This document shows, piece after piece, positions 1-7,335 of a stretch of 17,530 nucleotides of DNA (position 1 is the stretch's first letter; every line of letters starts with the position of its first letter). The notes below the pieces were generated by a model. That model made no database searches, was not told the origin of the DNA, and saw only the letters and a program-made list of their open reading frames with translations. A program made the position numbers and the translations under genes. This stretch comes from RUG11867 sp964553435 (lineage in GTDB: Bacteria > Bacillota_I > Bacilli_A > RF39 > UBA660): assembly GCA_964553435.1 (NCBI GenBank), contig CAZKKM010000027.1, forward strand, positions 1-17,530, in the 5' to 3' direction.

Positions 1-177
1 CCTTGCTTTTTCTTTAGTTTCTTTTAAATATTTCTATTTAATAATTCAATCATTAAAAAGCTAAATTATCATAGTCTGAAATTCTTAGAATGTTAATTAA
101 AGATTATTCTGTTGATAAAATTTTAAATAAGGATTTAGAAGAACTCTATGTAACTATCAATGTGGTTTCTAGTAATC

Positions 178-936
178 TCAATTTTTAAAAAAACTGGTTA
201 CTTCTGTACTTCTTAAAAATACATGGCATATACTATTGAGCTCACTGACAATCAACTTTTCATCATCTATAGGAGTATAAAATAACTCGTGCTTATTCGA
301 AAAATGTACGGTTTCATTCGATGATTCGTTAGTAAAATTACTTCCAACTACGACATTGCTTATTTTATATTTTTTAATGTACATTTTATATAAATCTATA
401 TCATTGTAAGTAACATTTTCTAATACTGGTTTTATATATAAAACCACCGGTATATTTTTCTTTATTAAATCGAAAGTTTTAAATCTATCTTCGATTTTTT
501 CCGTATTTTTTTCTATTTTATCGTGCATTGAAATGGTACTTGAACTAACAAAAATAATGAATTGTCCATGATACTTTATAAACGGTAAAATATCAGATAT
601 TTCCTCTTCGCGAATCTGTCTTTTCGTAGACAATTGTACTTGATTTCCATTGCATAAAAAGTATTTGATTAACTTTATCGTTTCGAACTTGCTCTTTCCT
701 TCCCAACATTCGGAAAAACAACCGAGAGTTATCAAAGTATTGATAGATAGATTAAAATCGGACTTTTCTAAAAATGTAACGATTTCTTCCATAGACATTA
801 TTTTATTTCGTTTTTTCTTATTACTATAACCCAATTTAGGCAAATAGCAATAAGAACACTCCCCTACACATCCTAAACTTGTATTGATAAACAATCTAGT
901 TTCATCATTTGCATATAAATAACCATTATCCAACAT
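178..936 (-). CDS. Radical SAM protein, spore-photolyase-like type (252 aa)
   Basis: The N-terminus has a radical SAM cluster motif, CVGECSYCY, with Cys23, Cys27 and Cys30 spaced CX3CX2C. These residues would bind a [4Fe-4S] cluster and S-adenosylmethionine. The rest reads like a small partial TIM barrel of the SPL-like group: a segment around residues 95-105 (QVQLSTKRQI), then a stretch like 'R...FDLIKKNIPVVLYIKP' around 150-170. No SPASM or other extra cysteine-rich domain is visible. At 252 residues it is short for a spore photoproduct lyase (about 340) and lacks that enzyme's C-terminal half, so photoproduct repair is not assigned. The start is well supported by AAGGAG about 9 nt upstream. 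It has no co-transcribed partner and its surroundings are AT-rich. The substrate is unknown. Family assignment is fairly sure, function is not. Confidence 0.75.
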   Translation of the reverse strand: MLDNGYLYANDETRLFINTSLGCVGECSYCYLPKLGYSNKKKRNKIMSMEEIVTFLEKSDFNLSINTLITLGCFSECWEGKSKFETIKLIKYFLCNGNQVQLSTKRQIREEEISDILPFIKYHGQFIIFVSSSTISMHDKIEKNTEKIEDRFKTFDLIKKNIPVVLYIKPVLENVTYNDIDLYKMYIKKYKISNVVVGSNFTNESSNETVHFSNKHELFYTPIDDEKLIVSELNSICHVFLRSTEVTSFFKN

Positions 937-1116
937 AATTAAAATCTCCTTATTTTTTTCTGTGACACAGTTTTAAAGTTTTTTATTGTAATTTATCAAC
1001 GTACAATAAGGTATTAAATGCCCCTTACTTTGGTTACTACATAAATATCGATTTGAACATATCGAAACATATTATTTTCTTCTACCTTCATCATTTATAT
1101 TTAATAATACAAACTA

Positions 1117-1145
1117 ATTATAATATAATACTAAATTTTTTTCTA
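1117..1145 (-). promoter_or_regulatory. Candidate sigma-A promoter for the radical SAM gene
   Basis: On the minus strand a perfect TATAAT (1117-1122) lies 17 bp from TAGAAA (1140-1145), which matches 4 of 6 positions of TTGACA. Transcription would begin about 170 nt before the start codon. The 937-1203 interval is very AT-rich, so a chance match is possible. Nothing else was recognised there except a small palindrome, CTGTGACACAG, at 960-970. Confidence 0.35.
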
Positions 1146-1203
1146 TAATGAAAAATGTTCCTTTTCTCGTAAATTTTTCAAATTAAAAAAAAAGTTCGAG
1201 AAG

Positions 1204-1878
1204 TCAAATGCTTATCGGACTATTAGACAACGATGATTCGACATAGACTCTATCGATCATTTCCTCGATGTACTCACAACTCATATCCTTCAATCTGCTG
1301 TTGATGCGTTTCGTTCTATTTTCGACATTTTCGAGTTCAATTTCCCCATCGACTATGTTATCGGGCATATAACCCAAAGTATTCAATGTCGAGGGGAAAA
1401 CGTCTATTAATGAGTCTAAAAACTTTTTTTCCTTATTGGCATAAAATCTGAGTCGTCCCAAAGTCTCTCCATCAAAATAAGAATATAGACCGTACTGATG
1501 CGCCTTTTCCTTTTTTCCACCTGACGAATTGAAATAGTATATTCCCGGTCTACGTGACTCACTTCCTACACATACGGCAAAATTATAACTCGCATTATGG
1601 ATCGAACACTTTAAACGAATAGAGATGTCATTCCCACCAGTCAAACCGCAACGAAGATACAAAATGCTCTTCGAAATATTCGCATCGAACACTTCCAAAT
1701 TGCCTCCGGGTAGACGAGTTATAAAAGAAATCATCTCATCATCTTCATCGAAATGAATAGAATTCGGTTCGATTACGAAACCGTTCAAGATGCGTAGACA
1801 ATTCTCGATAACCTGCTGATCTAAACCGAGAAACTTCTTAAGAGAATACATTAAATACATTGTAGAATCGAACTTCAT
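1204..1878 (-). CDS. Protein of unknown function (224 aa)
   Basis: I do not recognise this protein. It is soluble, with no signal peptide or membrane segment. The first 35 residues look helical (MKFDSTMYLMYSLKKFLGL). The middle (about 45-150) is beta-rich with several Gly-containing turns, and the C-terminus (about 185-224) is charged and helical. Four cysteines are scattered without a metal-binding pattern. An AAAAGGGG ribosome binding site stands about 8 nt before the ATG. A strong promoter of its own lies just upstream, between it and the deacetylase gene, so it can be expressed separately. The predicted protein is well formed and its codon use matches the neighbours, so the gene is probably real. 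Confidence 0.7.
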   Translation of the reverse strand: MKFDSTMYLMYSLKKFLGLDQQVIENCLRILNGFVIEPNSIHFDEDDEMISFITRLPGGNLEVFDANISKSILYLRCGLTGGNDISIRLKCSIHNASYNFAVCVGSESRRPGIYYFNSSGGKKEKAHQYGLYSYFDGETLGRLRFYANKEKKFLDSLIDVFPSTLNTLGYMPDNIVDGEIELENVENRTKRINSRLKDMSCEYIEEMIDRVYVESSLSNSPISI

Positions 1879-1905
1879 GACAAAATCCCCTTTTTCCTGA
1901 TCGCT

Positions 1906-1934
1906 ATTCTAAATAAATTTCACTATTTTGTCAA
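1906..1934 (-). promoter_or_regulatory. Strong sigma-A promoter of the 224-aa unknown gene
   Basis: On the minus strand TTGACA (1929-1934) and TAGAAT (1906-1911) are separated by exactly 17 bp, giving 11 of 12 consensus positions. The expected transcript start is near 1899, only about 20 nt before the coding sequence. The -35 box begins 3 bp past the stop codon of the deacetylase gene, so the gene downstream is probably an independent unit. Confidence 0.75.
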
Positions 1935-1937
1935 GTA

Positions 1938-3299
1938 TCAGCGCACCAATGCTTTGAATTGATCCAACGTATATCCGCGATTGACATACATTCTTTTCAA
2001 AGTGTATCGATTCAAATTGCCTGGATATTCCACTCCGTTTATTGTACTCAAAGCATATTTGTAATACTTGCTACTGATGTCGATGACACGCGAATCGAAG
2101 CTTCCTGTCGGGTAGGCGATGACATCGATCGGTTTACCTGTCATAGCCTCCAAAGTTTTCTTGCTTTCGCTGAGCTCATATTCGATATCGGTATTGGACA
2201 AGGTAGCCAAAGACTTGTGTGACACGGTATGTGATCCTATTTCGATGAGTGGAGAATCGCTCATTTCTTTAGTCATATCTGCTGTCATATACACACTTCC
2301 ACCTATCCATCCACTTATCATGTACACGTTGGCTTTCATGTTGTAGCGCTTCAAAACCGGAAATGCATTCGTATAGACATCCCGATACCCATCGTCGAAT
2401 GTGATGATGATGGGTTTAGAATAGTTACTGGCATTCGCAATCTCGCTCGCAAACAAAGGAGTATATCCGTTCTCGGACAAATATTTCATCTGGGCTTCAA
2501 AATCGGCTCTTTTTACGAAAAGATTTTGTATACCCCAAGGTTCATCTAATATACCGTGGTAACATAGTATCTTTACTATCTTGTGAGTAGCATATGTAGG
2601 CACGATCACTTCCTTCGAAGCCTTCATATTCAATCCATATTTCTTTCCAAAAGCCTGTATCTTAGTAAGAACACCATCATCTTTACAAACGTATTCTCCG
2701 TTTTTTAGATAATACTTCCCCTTATTTGAAGAAAAATACTCGAGTTCGCCCTTTAAAGAAGAAAGACTTCCGAGGTATTCCTCTCTCTTTAATTGTTCAT
2801 CTTCCAAATTTTGTATGAATTCGTGGCTTTCATAAATATCCTCGAGAGTTTCTAGATCAAATCCGCTTAAGTCGAAACCTTCGAAAGTTCTCTTTAATGC
2901 AGCCAACTTTTCGGAACTATATTCGTTCATCTCTTCATCGATGAGATTTTCTAACTTCGTTATTCCATCCTTATCCAATTTTTCGTCAGTAAAAATTTTT
3001 TTGACAAAGTCATCGAACGCAATTCTCTCGTTTTTACTACTTTCGATATTCACTTCGTTGAATGCACTTCTGATATCGTCGTCACAATCATCGAGCACGG
3101 TTTTTTCCAAATAGAAATCGAATTTTTCTTTGGTATGTGCAACAGCATCTTCGTGGGCTCTTTTCTCTTCTTCTCTTTTCAATACTCCTCTTGTAAAGAC
3201 GATCCCTGCACATACTAATGCTAAAGCTACGATAAAAGTTATCCTCTTTACAAATTGTTTCTTTTTCATAAGCTTACCCTTTTCTTTCTCATCTTTCAT
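1938..3299 (-). CDS. Membrane-anchored polysaccharide deacetylase (NodB domain, CE4 type, 453 aa)
   Basis: Residues about 17-39 form an uncleaved signal anchor after a lysine-rich start. Residues 40-240 are highly charged and helical, a likely stalk. The C-terminal domain (about 243-453) is a NodB/CE4 polysaccharide deacetylase: LCYHG (245-249), the metal/catalytic motif TFDDGY (300-305), the zinc-ligand motif SHTVSH (356-361) and AYPTGSFD (395-402). Catalytic residues look intact. By family it should remove acetyl groups from extracytoplasmic N-acetylhexosamine polymers such as peptidoglycan or an exopolysaccharide. The substrate cannot be read from sequence. The annotated ATG overlaps the macro-domain stop codon (ATGA). 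Met11, preceded by AAAAGGGT, has the better ribosome binding site and keeps the lysine-rich anchor, so the true start may be at 3269. It is the last gene of the envelope operon. Confidence 0.88.
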   Translation of the reverse strand: MKDEKEKGKLMKKKQFVKRITFIVALALVCAGIVFTRGVLKREEEKRAHEDAVAHTKEKFDFYLEKTVLDDCDDDIRSAFNEVNIESSKNERIAFDDFVKKIFTDEKLDKDGITKLENLIDEEMNEYSSEKLAALKRTFEGFDLSGFDLETLEDIYESHEFIQNLEDEQLKREEYLGSLSSLKGELEYFSSNKGKYYLKNGEYVCKDDGVLTKIQAFGKKYGLNMKASKEVIVPTYATHKIVKILCYHGILDEPWGIQNLFVKRADFEAQMKYLSENGYTPLFASEIANASNYSKPIIITFDDGYRDVYTNAFPVLKRYNMKANVYMISGWIGGSVYMTADMTKEMSDSPLIEIGSHTVSHKSLATLSNTDIEYELSESKKTLEAMTGKPIDVIAYPTGSFDSRVIDISSKYYKYALSTINGVEYPGNLNRYTLKRMYVNRGYTLDQFKALVR

Positions 3300-3832
3300 T
3301 GTCCTGTATAATATTTCATATCGTCCTTGTCATATACGACTAAAGTGACTTCGATGTCGACATTTTCTACACATTCGCGAAGTTTTTCAAAAACCACTCT
3401 TCCTGTTTTCTCATGAGTAAATCCATAGATCCCCGTTCCCATACATGGAACTAAAATTCGTTTATATCCGAGCATCGCCGAACCATTGACTATATTCTCA
3501 TATGTTCGAAGTAACAACCTAGTCGCCTCATCTTCATCATCGTAATCGAACAATCTCGGCCCTTGAGCGAACATGATATCTCTTTCGAGTGCAAAGCCAG
3601 GTGTCACACGAATTTCTCCGACTTTCATACAATTGTCTTGAGATTGATAACTCAAATTATACGTCCTTTGAGTATATTCCTCTAACTCGCGAACTCCCGC
3701 TTTGTGAAATATCGCACCACATACTCCCGAACCACACACCATCTGAGGATTTGTCGGATTTACGACTAAATCGCAGTTTTCCAAAAATTCCGAAGACAGA
3801 ATGTCACCGGCAACTATTTTCAATTTTCCCAT
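3296..3832 (-). CDS. Macro domain protein (178 aa)
   Basis: A stand-alone macro domain, a fold that binds ADP-ribose and in bacteria often removes it from proteins or from O-acetyl-ADP-ribose. Numbering from the start chosen here: the first loop is VVNPTNPQ (23-30), followed by a glycine-rich CGSGVCGAIFHKAG (33-46), and the second phosphate loop is VPCMGTGIYGF (128-138). The usual GGGG is changed to CGSG, but the loop shape is kept. An ATG four codons further upstream (3844) is in frame. The start at 3832 is preferred because GAGG stands 6 nt before it, inside the longer reading. The stop overlaps the deacetylase start by 4 nt, which suggests translational coupling. Why a macro domain is coupled to a cell-wall enzyme is not clear. 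It is cytosolic. Confidence 0.85.
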   Translation of the reverse strand: MGKLKIVAGDILSSEFLENCDLVVNPTNPQMVCGSGVCGAIFHKAGVRELEEYTQRTYNLSYQSQDNCMKVGEIRVTPGFALERDIMFAQGPRLFDYDDEDEATRLLLRTYENIVNGSAMLGYKRILVPCMGTGIYGFTHEKTGRVVFEKLRECVENVDIEVTLVVYDKDDMKYYTGQ

Positions 3833-3872
3833 TTTGAACCTCATCTCTTGCTTCTATTTTACACCACCCGAA

Positions 3873-3989
3873 CTAACTTTTAAAGAAAAAAATCGCTTGT
3901 GATACACTTTTCCTTCCATCTGAGTTCTCTTGTTTTCTAAAAAAGTATTCTCTCAAATATCTATCGAAATAGACCTCGTTTAAAATCAT
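3873..3989 (-). CDS. Small ORF after the flippase gene (38 aa)
   Basis: A perfect AGGAGG (3998-4003) overlaps the stop codon of the upstream gene and stands 8 nt before this ATG. The peptide starts MILNEVYFDRYLREYFFRK and continues with a polar middle and a phenylalanine-rich end (AIFFFKS). It is basic and aromatic, with no clear membrane helix. It fills most of the gap between the flippase and macro-domain genes and would keep ribosomes moving through the operon. It may be a real small protein, or the remnant of a longer gene that kept its ribosome binding site. No family is recognised. Confidence 0.45.
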   Translation of the reverse strand: MILNEVYFDRYLREYFFRKQENSDGRKSVSQAIFFFKS

Positions 3990-4001
3990 TAAAAAAACCT
4001 C

Positions 4002-5057
4002 CTACTCTTTCCGGAGATTTTCTTCATATTTTCTCTTTCTCTTGGCCAAAATGAAACTCCAAGCGACTCCCAGCCCACTGATGAGAACGAACAAATAAAA
4101 ATTTATACCGCGCGAAATTATCATCGCACTTCCGAGCAATTCTCCGAAGAACATCTTGAACATTATCATGAAAGATCCCTCGGACACACCGACCGCGCCC
4201 GGGAAAGGCAAGGAAGCTACTGCCACGTAAAGTACGGCTTCCATAGAAACGATGGTAATGGCTCCTGACCCACTCAAGCCGAACGACAAATAGACAAAAT
4301 ATGGTACAGCATGATAAGCAGTCAACTGGATGATGTTCGTAAACAAGACTCTCACCAATATCGACTTGTTCTCTTTCAAATATATCGAGCAACGATGATA
4401 CTCTTCTATTTGATCTTGAAAAGCCTGTTCGAATTTATCTACTTTGGAATACTTGAAAAATCTCAGTAACTTCGTTATTCCCGACACTATTTTGAGAGCC
4501 AATTTCTTGGAGAAGATGACGACCATGAGTGCCGAAACGATCACGAGATTTATTCCGATACCCAAAAATACTAGATATCGAAGATTGCCCAGTTTATGAA
4601 CAATGATATTGAAATTCAGAAAAAATCCGATGAATGCCAAGAGTCCTAAAGCAAATTGATAGCCCATGAGTTCGACGAGCAAAGCTAAAGTCGAATGAGG
4701 TACGGGAATATCGTCTTTGTTCATAAAATATATTTGAGCCGGTTGCCCTCCCGTCGAAGATGGTGTGATAGAACTAAAAAAGAATCCGATCAACGAGTAA
4801 CGAAATACTTGTCGCAATGTCAATTTGTCACCCAAATTCTTGAGTATTAAGCGAACATTCAAAGCTTCTGCTAAAAGAAACACGAACATACAGCAAATTC
4901 CAAGAGTGATATAAAGAGGATTGGCATGCTTTAAATTGTCTATGAAAGTACCAAAATCGTTTTGTTTGAATACTATCGAAAACGTGACTATTATCAATAT
5001 CACGAATATCGAATATTTCAATACATTGCCGAGAATTTTCTTTTTGTCTTTATTCAT
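4002..5057 (-). CDS. Flippase-like / lysylphosphatidylglycerol synthase TM-domain protein (351 aa)
   Basis: An integral membrane protein with about seven or eight hydrophobic helices (first at about 13-31). It carries the family signature SSITPSSTGGQPAQ (95-108) and a second conserved loop, PFPGAVGVSEG, near residue 280. This is the UPF0104/YbhN/AglD domain that forms the flippase half of MprF. There is no soluble aminoacyltransferase domain, so it is not a complete MprF. Members are thought to move lipids or lipid-linked sugars across the membrane; that role is family knowledge. The open frame runs upstream to a TTG at 5096. The ATG at 5057 is the likely start, since GAAGGG stands 8 nt before it. 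It overlaps the preceding small ORF by 8 nt and is followed at once by another small ORF, so it sits in an operon leading to the macro-domain and deacetylase genes. Confidence 0.85.
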   Translation of the reverse strand: MNKDKKKILGNVLKYSIFVILIIVTFSIVFKQNDFGTFIDNLKHANPLYITLGICCMFVFLLAEALNVRLILKNLGDKLTLRQVFRYSLIGFFFSSITPSSTGGQPAQIYFMNKDDIPVPHSTLALLVELMGYQFALGLLAFIGFFLNFNIIVHKLGNLRYLVFLGIGINLVIVSALMVVIFSKKLALKIVSGITKLLRFFKYSKVDKFEQAFQDQIEEYHRCSIYLKENKSILVRVLFTNIIQLTAYHAVPYFVYLSFGLSGSGAITIVSMEAVLYVAVASLPFPGAVGVSEGSFMIMFKMFFGELLGSAMIISRGINFYLFVLISGLGVAWSFILAKRKRKYEENLRKE

Positions 5058-5217
5058 ATTGTAGTTCCCTTCTCTTAAAATGATACGACCACTCAAAACA
5101 TTCTTCTAAAAGAATTTCGAATGCATTTCTTCGTCTTTTATGGTACACTTCTATTATATCGCCATACAAAATGCGTTTCAATCTTTTTTCTTTGACTGTT
5201 TCAATATCGAATTTCAT
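5050..5217 (-). CDS. Small ORF overlapping the flippase start (55 aa)
   Basis: This frame runs from an ATG at 5217 to a TAA that overlaps the flippase ATG (ATGAATAA), a typical coupling overlap. The product is highly charged and probably helical, beginning MKFDIETVKEKRLKRILYGD, with an arginine/lysine patch (HKRRR) in the middle and an acidic, aromatic segment (EECFEWSYHFKRRELQYE) at the end. Codon use matches the neighbours, including C-ending codons before G-starting ones. The ribosome binding site is weak (a purine-rich stretch with AGAAGTGA). An in-frame stop directly precedes the ATG, so no longer form exists. It could be a small cytosolic protein or a leader peptide that sets flippase translation. 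No family is recognised. Confidence 0.5.
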   Translation of the reverse strand: MKFDIETVKEKRLKRILYGDIIEVYHKRRRNAFEILLEECFEWSYHFKRRELQYE

Positions 5218-5382
5218 CTATTCACTTCTTTCTTACAGATGCTCACGAGAATATCGTTTTCAAAAAAACCAAATACCCACTACTTTTCTCGTAATATAAT
5301 TTTACAACATCAACCGAGTTGCATTCTACCAACTATGAGTTGAAACTTGTCGCTCCTCGGTTGCATTTTCAAAATCAACCTC
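5218..5382 (-). promoter_or_regulatory. Structured leader of the flippase operon
   Basis: About 160 nt lie between the predicted transcript start and the 55-aa ORF. They contain a perfect 8-bp stem, CAACCGAG (5311-5318) with CTCGGTTG (5356-5363), enclosing a smaller CAACT-ATG-AGTTG hairpin (5330-5342). No U-run follows, so it is not a simple terminator. I see no T-box or known riboswitch signature. It may set mRNA stability or be a binding site. Its role is unknown. Confidence 0.4.
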
Positions 5383-5415
5383 ATTTTAACACATTCGAGT
5401 GACAGGTGAGTGACA
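5383..5415 (-). promoter_or_regulatory. Promoter with direct-repeat activator site for the flippase operon
   Basis: Two perfect GAGTGACA octamers (5397-5404 and 5408-5415) repeat with an 11-bp period, the spacing of tandem OmpR/PhoB-type regulator dimers on one DNA face. On the minus strand a TAAAAT -10 box (5383-5388) follows 9 bp after the core AGTGACA. There is no good -35 box apart from the repeat, as at activator-dependent promoters. The same arrangement occurs before the ABC operon at 16555-16589. Confidence 0.6.
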
Positions 5416-5421
5416 TCTATA

Positions 5422-5453
5422 TAAAAAAAGTTTACACTGCGATCTGTGTAAAC
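5422..5453 (-). terminator. Rho-independent terminator of the YtrA-type ABC operon
   Basis: GTTTACAC (5430-5437) pairs perfectly with GTGTAAAC (5446-5453) around an 8-nt loop. On the minus strand the stem is followed by seven T residues. It lies 24 bp past the permease stop codon. Confidence 0.85.
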
Positions 5454-5476
5454 ATCAAAGCAAATCACGATCGCCG

Positions 5477-6100
5477 TCAAAATTCTTTCTTAGAATAAAT
5501 TCTTCTCGATAACGCATAAGAGCCGAAAAAGAAGACGATCATCAAAAGAGGTAGCAAAAATCCCATACAACTTTTTAAATTGGATAAAGTTCCCTCCGGA
5601 ATTCTTACTGCTGTAAAAAAGAGAACTGCAATTGTCGAAAACCCAAATGATGCCGCGATAATGATTATTCGAGCCTTTTCGAGTCCGAATTTGAATATGA
5701 CGGGAATCATGATCTCTACGACAAACAAACCGCTCGCCGTCCCGGCCAAAGTTGCCACAAAACTCTCTGTTAAATCGAAGTTCCCTTTGATTATACCTAA
5801 AATCGATGCCATGATCATCGCAAAGACGAAAGCTGCTGCTATCATGATGAGAACGATGCCATACTTGGCTTTGACCACATTGTCACGCGAACCTGGCAAT
5901 GTAATCGCATAAGCATCCCATTTATTGTACTCATCGTAGCTGAAAGTCGAAACACATAGTATTGCCATCATAAACGGTCCGATAAAAGACTCTGCTCCCG
6001 TCGAATTCAAACTACTTAATATATAGATGACTATCAACATCAAAAATGTCTTCATGTTCTTTTTTAGTATTGCCAAATCTTTTTTAATTAAACCTTTCAT
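5477..6100 (-). CDS. ABC-2 type transporter permease (207 aa)
   Basis: A six-helix integral membrane protein (hydrophobic segments at about 17-32, 39-55, 80-104, 113-138, 143-164 and 178-198). After the second helix it has the motif DEYNKWDAYAITLPGSR (56-72) followed by VVKAKY. This is diagnostic for the small ABC-2 permeases (ABC2_membrane_5 group) that pair with YtrB-like ATPases. Its start overlaps the ATPase stop (ATGA), with AAAGGGTGAG as ribosome binding site. It should form the membrane half of an exporter-like complex with that ATPase. In related operons such transporters respond to wall-active antibiotics or peptides; the substrate here is unknown. A terminator follows. Confidence 0.85.
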   Translation of the reverse strand: MKGLIKKDLAILKKNMKTFLMLIVIYILSSLNSTGAESFIGPFMMAILCVSTFSYDEYNKWDAYAITLPGSRDNVVKAKYGIVLIMIAAAFVFAMIMASILGIIKGNFDLTESFVATLAGTASGLFVVEIMIPVIFKFGLEKARIIIIAASFGFSTIAVLFFTAVRIPEGTLSNLKSCMGFLLPLLMIVFFFGSYALSRRIYSKKEF

Positions 6101-6942
6101 AATTTCTCACCCTTTATTTCGAGAAGCATCAAATCTTCCAAAGTGACATTGTCGATCACATGATCTTTATATTTTTTTCTATTTTTTTCAACATTGGCGA
6201 TCAAAATATCGTAGCTATAACGGTTTTTCTTAAAAGCAATTATATCTTTTCGATCTATCTTATCGAAGCTGTCGAGATCGCATTTCAATATTCCATATCC
6301 CTCGATTATTTCATCTCTTGTCTCATTCAAGATGATCTTACCTTCGTTTAAAAAGATTATTCGATCGGCGATATGTTCGAGATCGCTAGTGATATGAGTC
6401 GAGAGTAAAATCGAATGTTCTTCATCCTGAATGAAGTTTAAAAATATATCCAATACTTCGCTGCGAACAACAGGATCTAATCCAGTCGTCGGTTCATCCA
6501 AGATCAGCAACTTTGGATGATGTGCAAGAGCCGTCGCTATCTCCGTCTTTTTGCGCATTCCCTTCGACATAGTCTTTAGCGATTTGTCTTTGGGAACTTT
6601 AAAATCGGCCAAATATTTGTCGTAAGCCTTCTCATCCCAAGTATCCCAGATGTTCTTCATGATCGAGTTGATATCCTCAGCATCGAGTATTTCTGGAAAG
6701 AACATGTTGTCGAGAACCACACCTATCTCACTATTCTCGCCGGGCTCTTTATCCAATATTTTTATACTTCCTTCGTCCGTGCGTATTATTCCGAGAAGCG
6801 ACTTGATGAGAGTCGTCTTTCCCGCTCCGTTCTCGCCGATCAAACCGACAATCTGCCCACCTGGAATCGCCAAATCTATTTTTCCTAAAGTAAAATCGTC
6901 GTATTTTTTAACGATGTTTTTAATTTCTATTATATTTTTCAT
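6097..6942 (-). CDS. ABC transporter ATP-binding protein, YtrB-like (281 aa)
   Basis: A complete nucleotide-binding domain: Walker A GENGAGKT (36-43), signature MSKGMRKK (125-132), Walker B LLILDEP (145-151) and switch histidine in STHIT (His183). The signature departs from LSGGQ in the way usual for this subfamily (SKGM). The C-terminal 80 residues (about 200-281) form the extra domain seen in YtrB/BcrA-type ATPases. It energises the permease encoded next to it. GGAG stands 7 nt before the ATG, and 4-nt ATGA overlaps link it to both neighbours, a tight three-gene operon under the GntR repressor. Confidence 0.9.
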   Translation of the reverse strand: MKNIIEIKNIVKKYDDFTLGKIDLAIPGGQIVGLIGENGAGKTTLIKSLLGIIRTDEGSIKILDKEPGENSEIGVVLDNMFFPEILDAEDINSIMKNIWDTWDEKAYDKYLADFKVPKDKSLKTMSKGMRKKTEIATALAHHPKLLILDEPTTGLDPVVRSEVLDIFLNFIQDEEHSILLSTHITSDLEHIADRIIFLNEGKIILNETRDEIIEGYGILKCDLDSFDKIDRKDIIAFKKNRYSYDILIANVEKNRKKYKDHVIDNVTLEDLMLLEIKGEKL

Positions 6943-7316
6943 AGTTTATCTCCATAAAATATTTTTAACAGCTCAATCAAATCTTCACATTCGATATCGG
7001 CCCGCTTGGCAATCATTACTGCTTTTTCCAAATGTTCATCTATATCTTTTTGAAGCCTCTCCTTGACCAAAGCCTCATTTTTCTCAGCGACAAACGTTCC
7101 TTTGCCCTGAATGGAAACGATATATCCCTCTTTTTCCAACTCATCGTATGCCCTTTTGACAGTCAACACACTAACCCTTATATCTTGAGCTAATGCTCTT
7201 ATCGATGGCAAGGTTTCATCGACGACGAGCTCATCTTCCAATATTTGAGTGATGATGCTCTTCTTGATTTGTTCATAAATTGGTACGGGACTGCTGTTGC
7301 TGATTATCAATTTCAT
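6939..7316 (-). CDS. GntR-family transcriptional regulator, YtrA subfamily (125 aa)
   Basis: A short GntR repressor. The winged-helix domain spans about residues 8-75, with PIYEQIKKSII near the start, LPSIRALAQDIRVSVLTVKR as the helix-turn-helix, and GYIVSIQGKGTFVA as the wing. Only about 45 helical residues follow, too few for an effector-binding FadR/HutC domain. That is the mark of the YtrA subfamily, which represses its own ABC transporter operon. The frame extends seven codons upstream to 7337. The start at 7316 is chosen because AAAGGAG lies 8 nt before it. Two palindromes sit in its promoter. Autoregulation is inferred from family and layout. Confidence 0.88.
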   Translation of the reverse strand: MKLIISNSSPVPIYEQIKKSIITQILEDELVVDETLPSIRALAQDIRVSVLTVKRAYDELEKEGYIVSIQGKGTFVAEKNEALVKERLQKDIDEHLEKAVMIAKRADIECEDLIELLKIFYGDKL

Positions 7317-7335
7317 GGAATGCTCTCCTTTCTGC

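Noticed and set aside
75..188. Plus-strand fragment reading SEILRMLIKDYSVDKILNKD and on to a stop
   Set aside because: It looks protein-like but is only 33 codons from its ATG, has no ribosome binding site, is preceded by in-frame stops, and overlaps the end of the radical SAM gene. It could be a gene remnant but cannot be supported.
960..970. Palindrome CTGTGACACAG upstream of the radical SAM gene
   Set aside because: Only 11 bp with a single-base centre, not placed over a promoter, and seen once. It resembles half of the AGTGACA motif by chance.
5140..5343. 67-residue plus-strand ORF in the flippase upstream region
   Set aside because: It is rich in Phe, His and Ser, has no Shine-Dalgarno, and overlaps the leader and the better supported 55-residue minus-strand ORF.
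5218..5382. T-box or other known riboswitch in the flippase leader
   Set aside because: No T-box core (AGGGTGG-type) sequence, no terminator/antiterminator pair, and no known aptamer motif seen.
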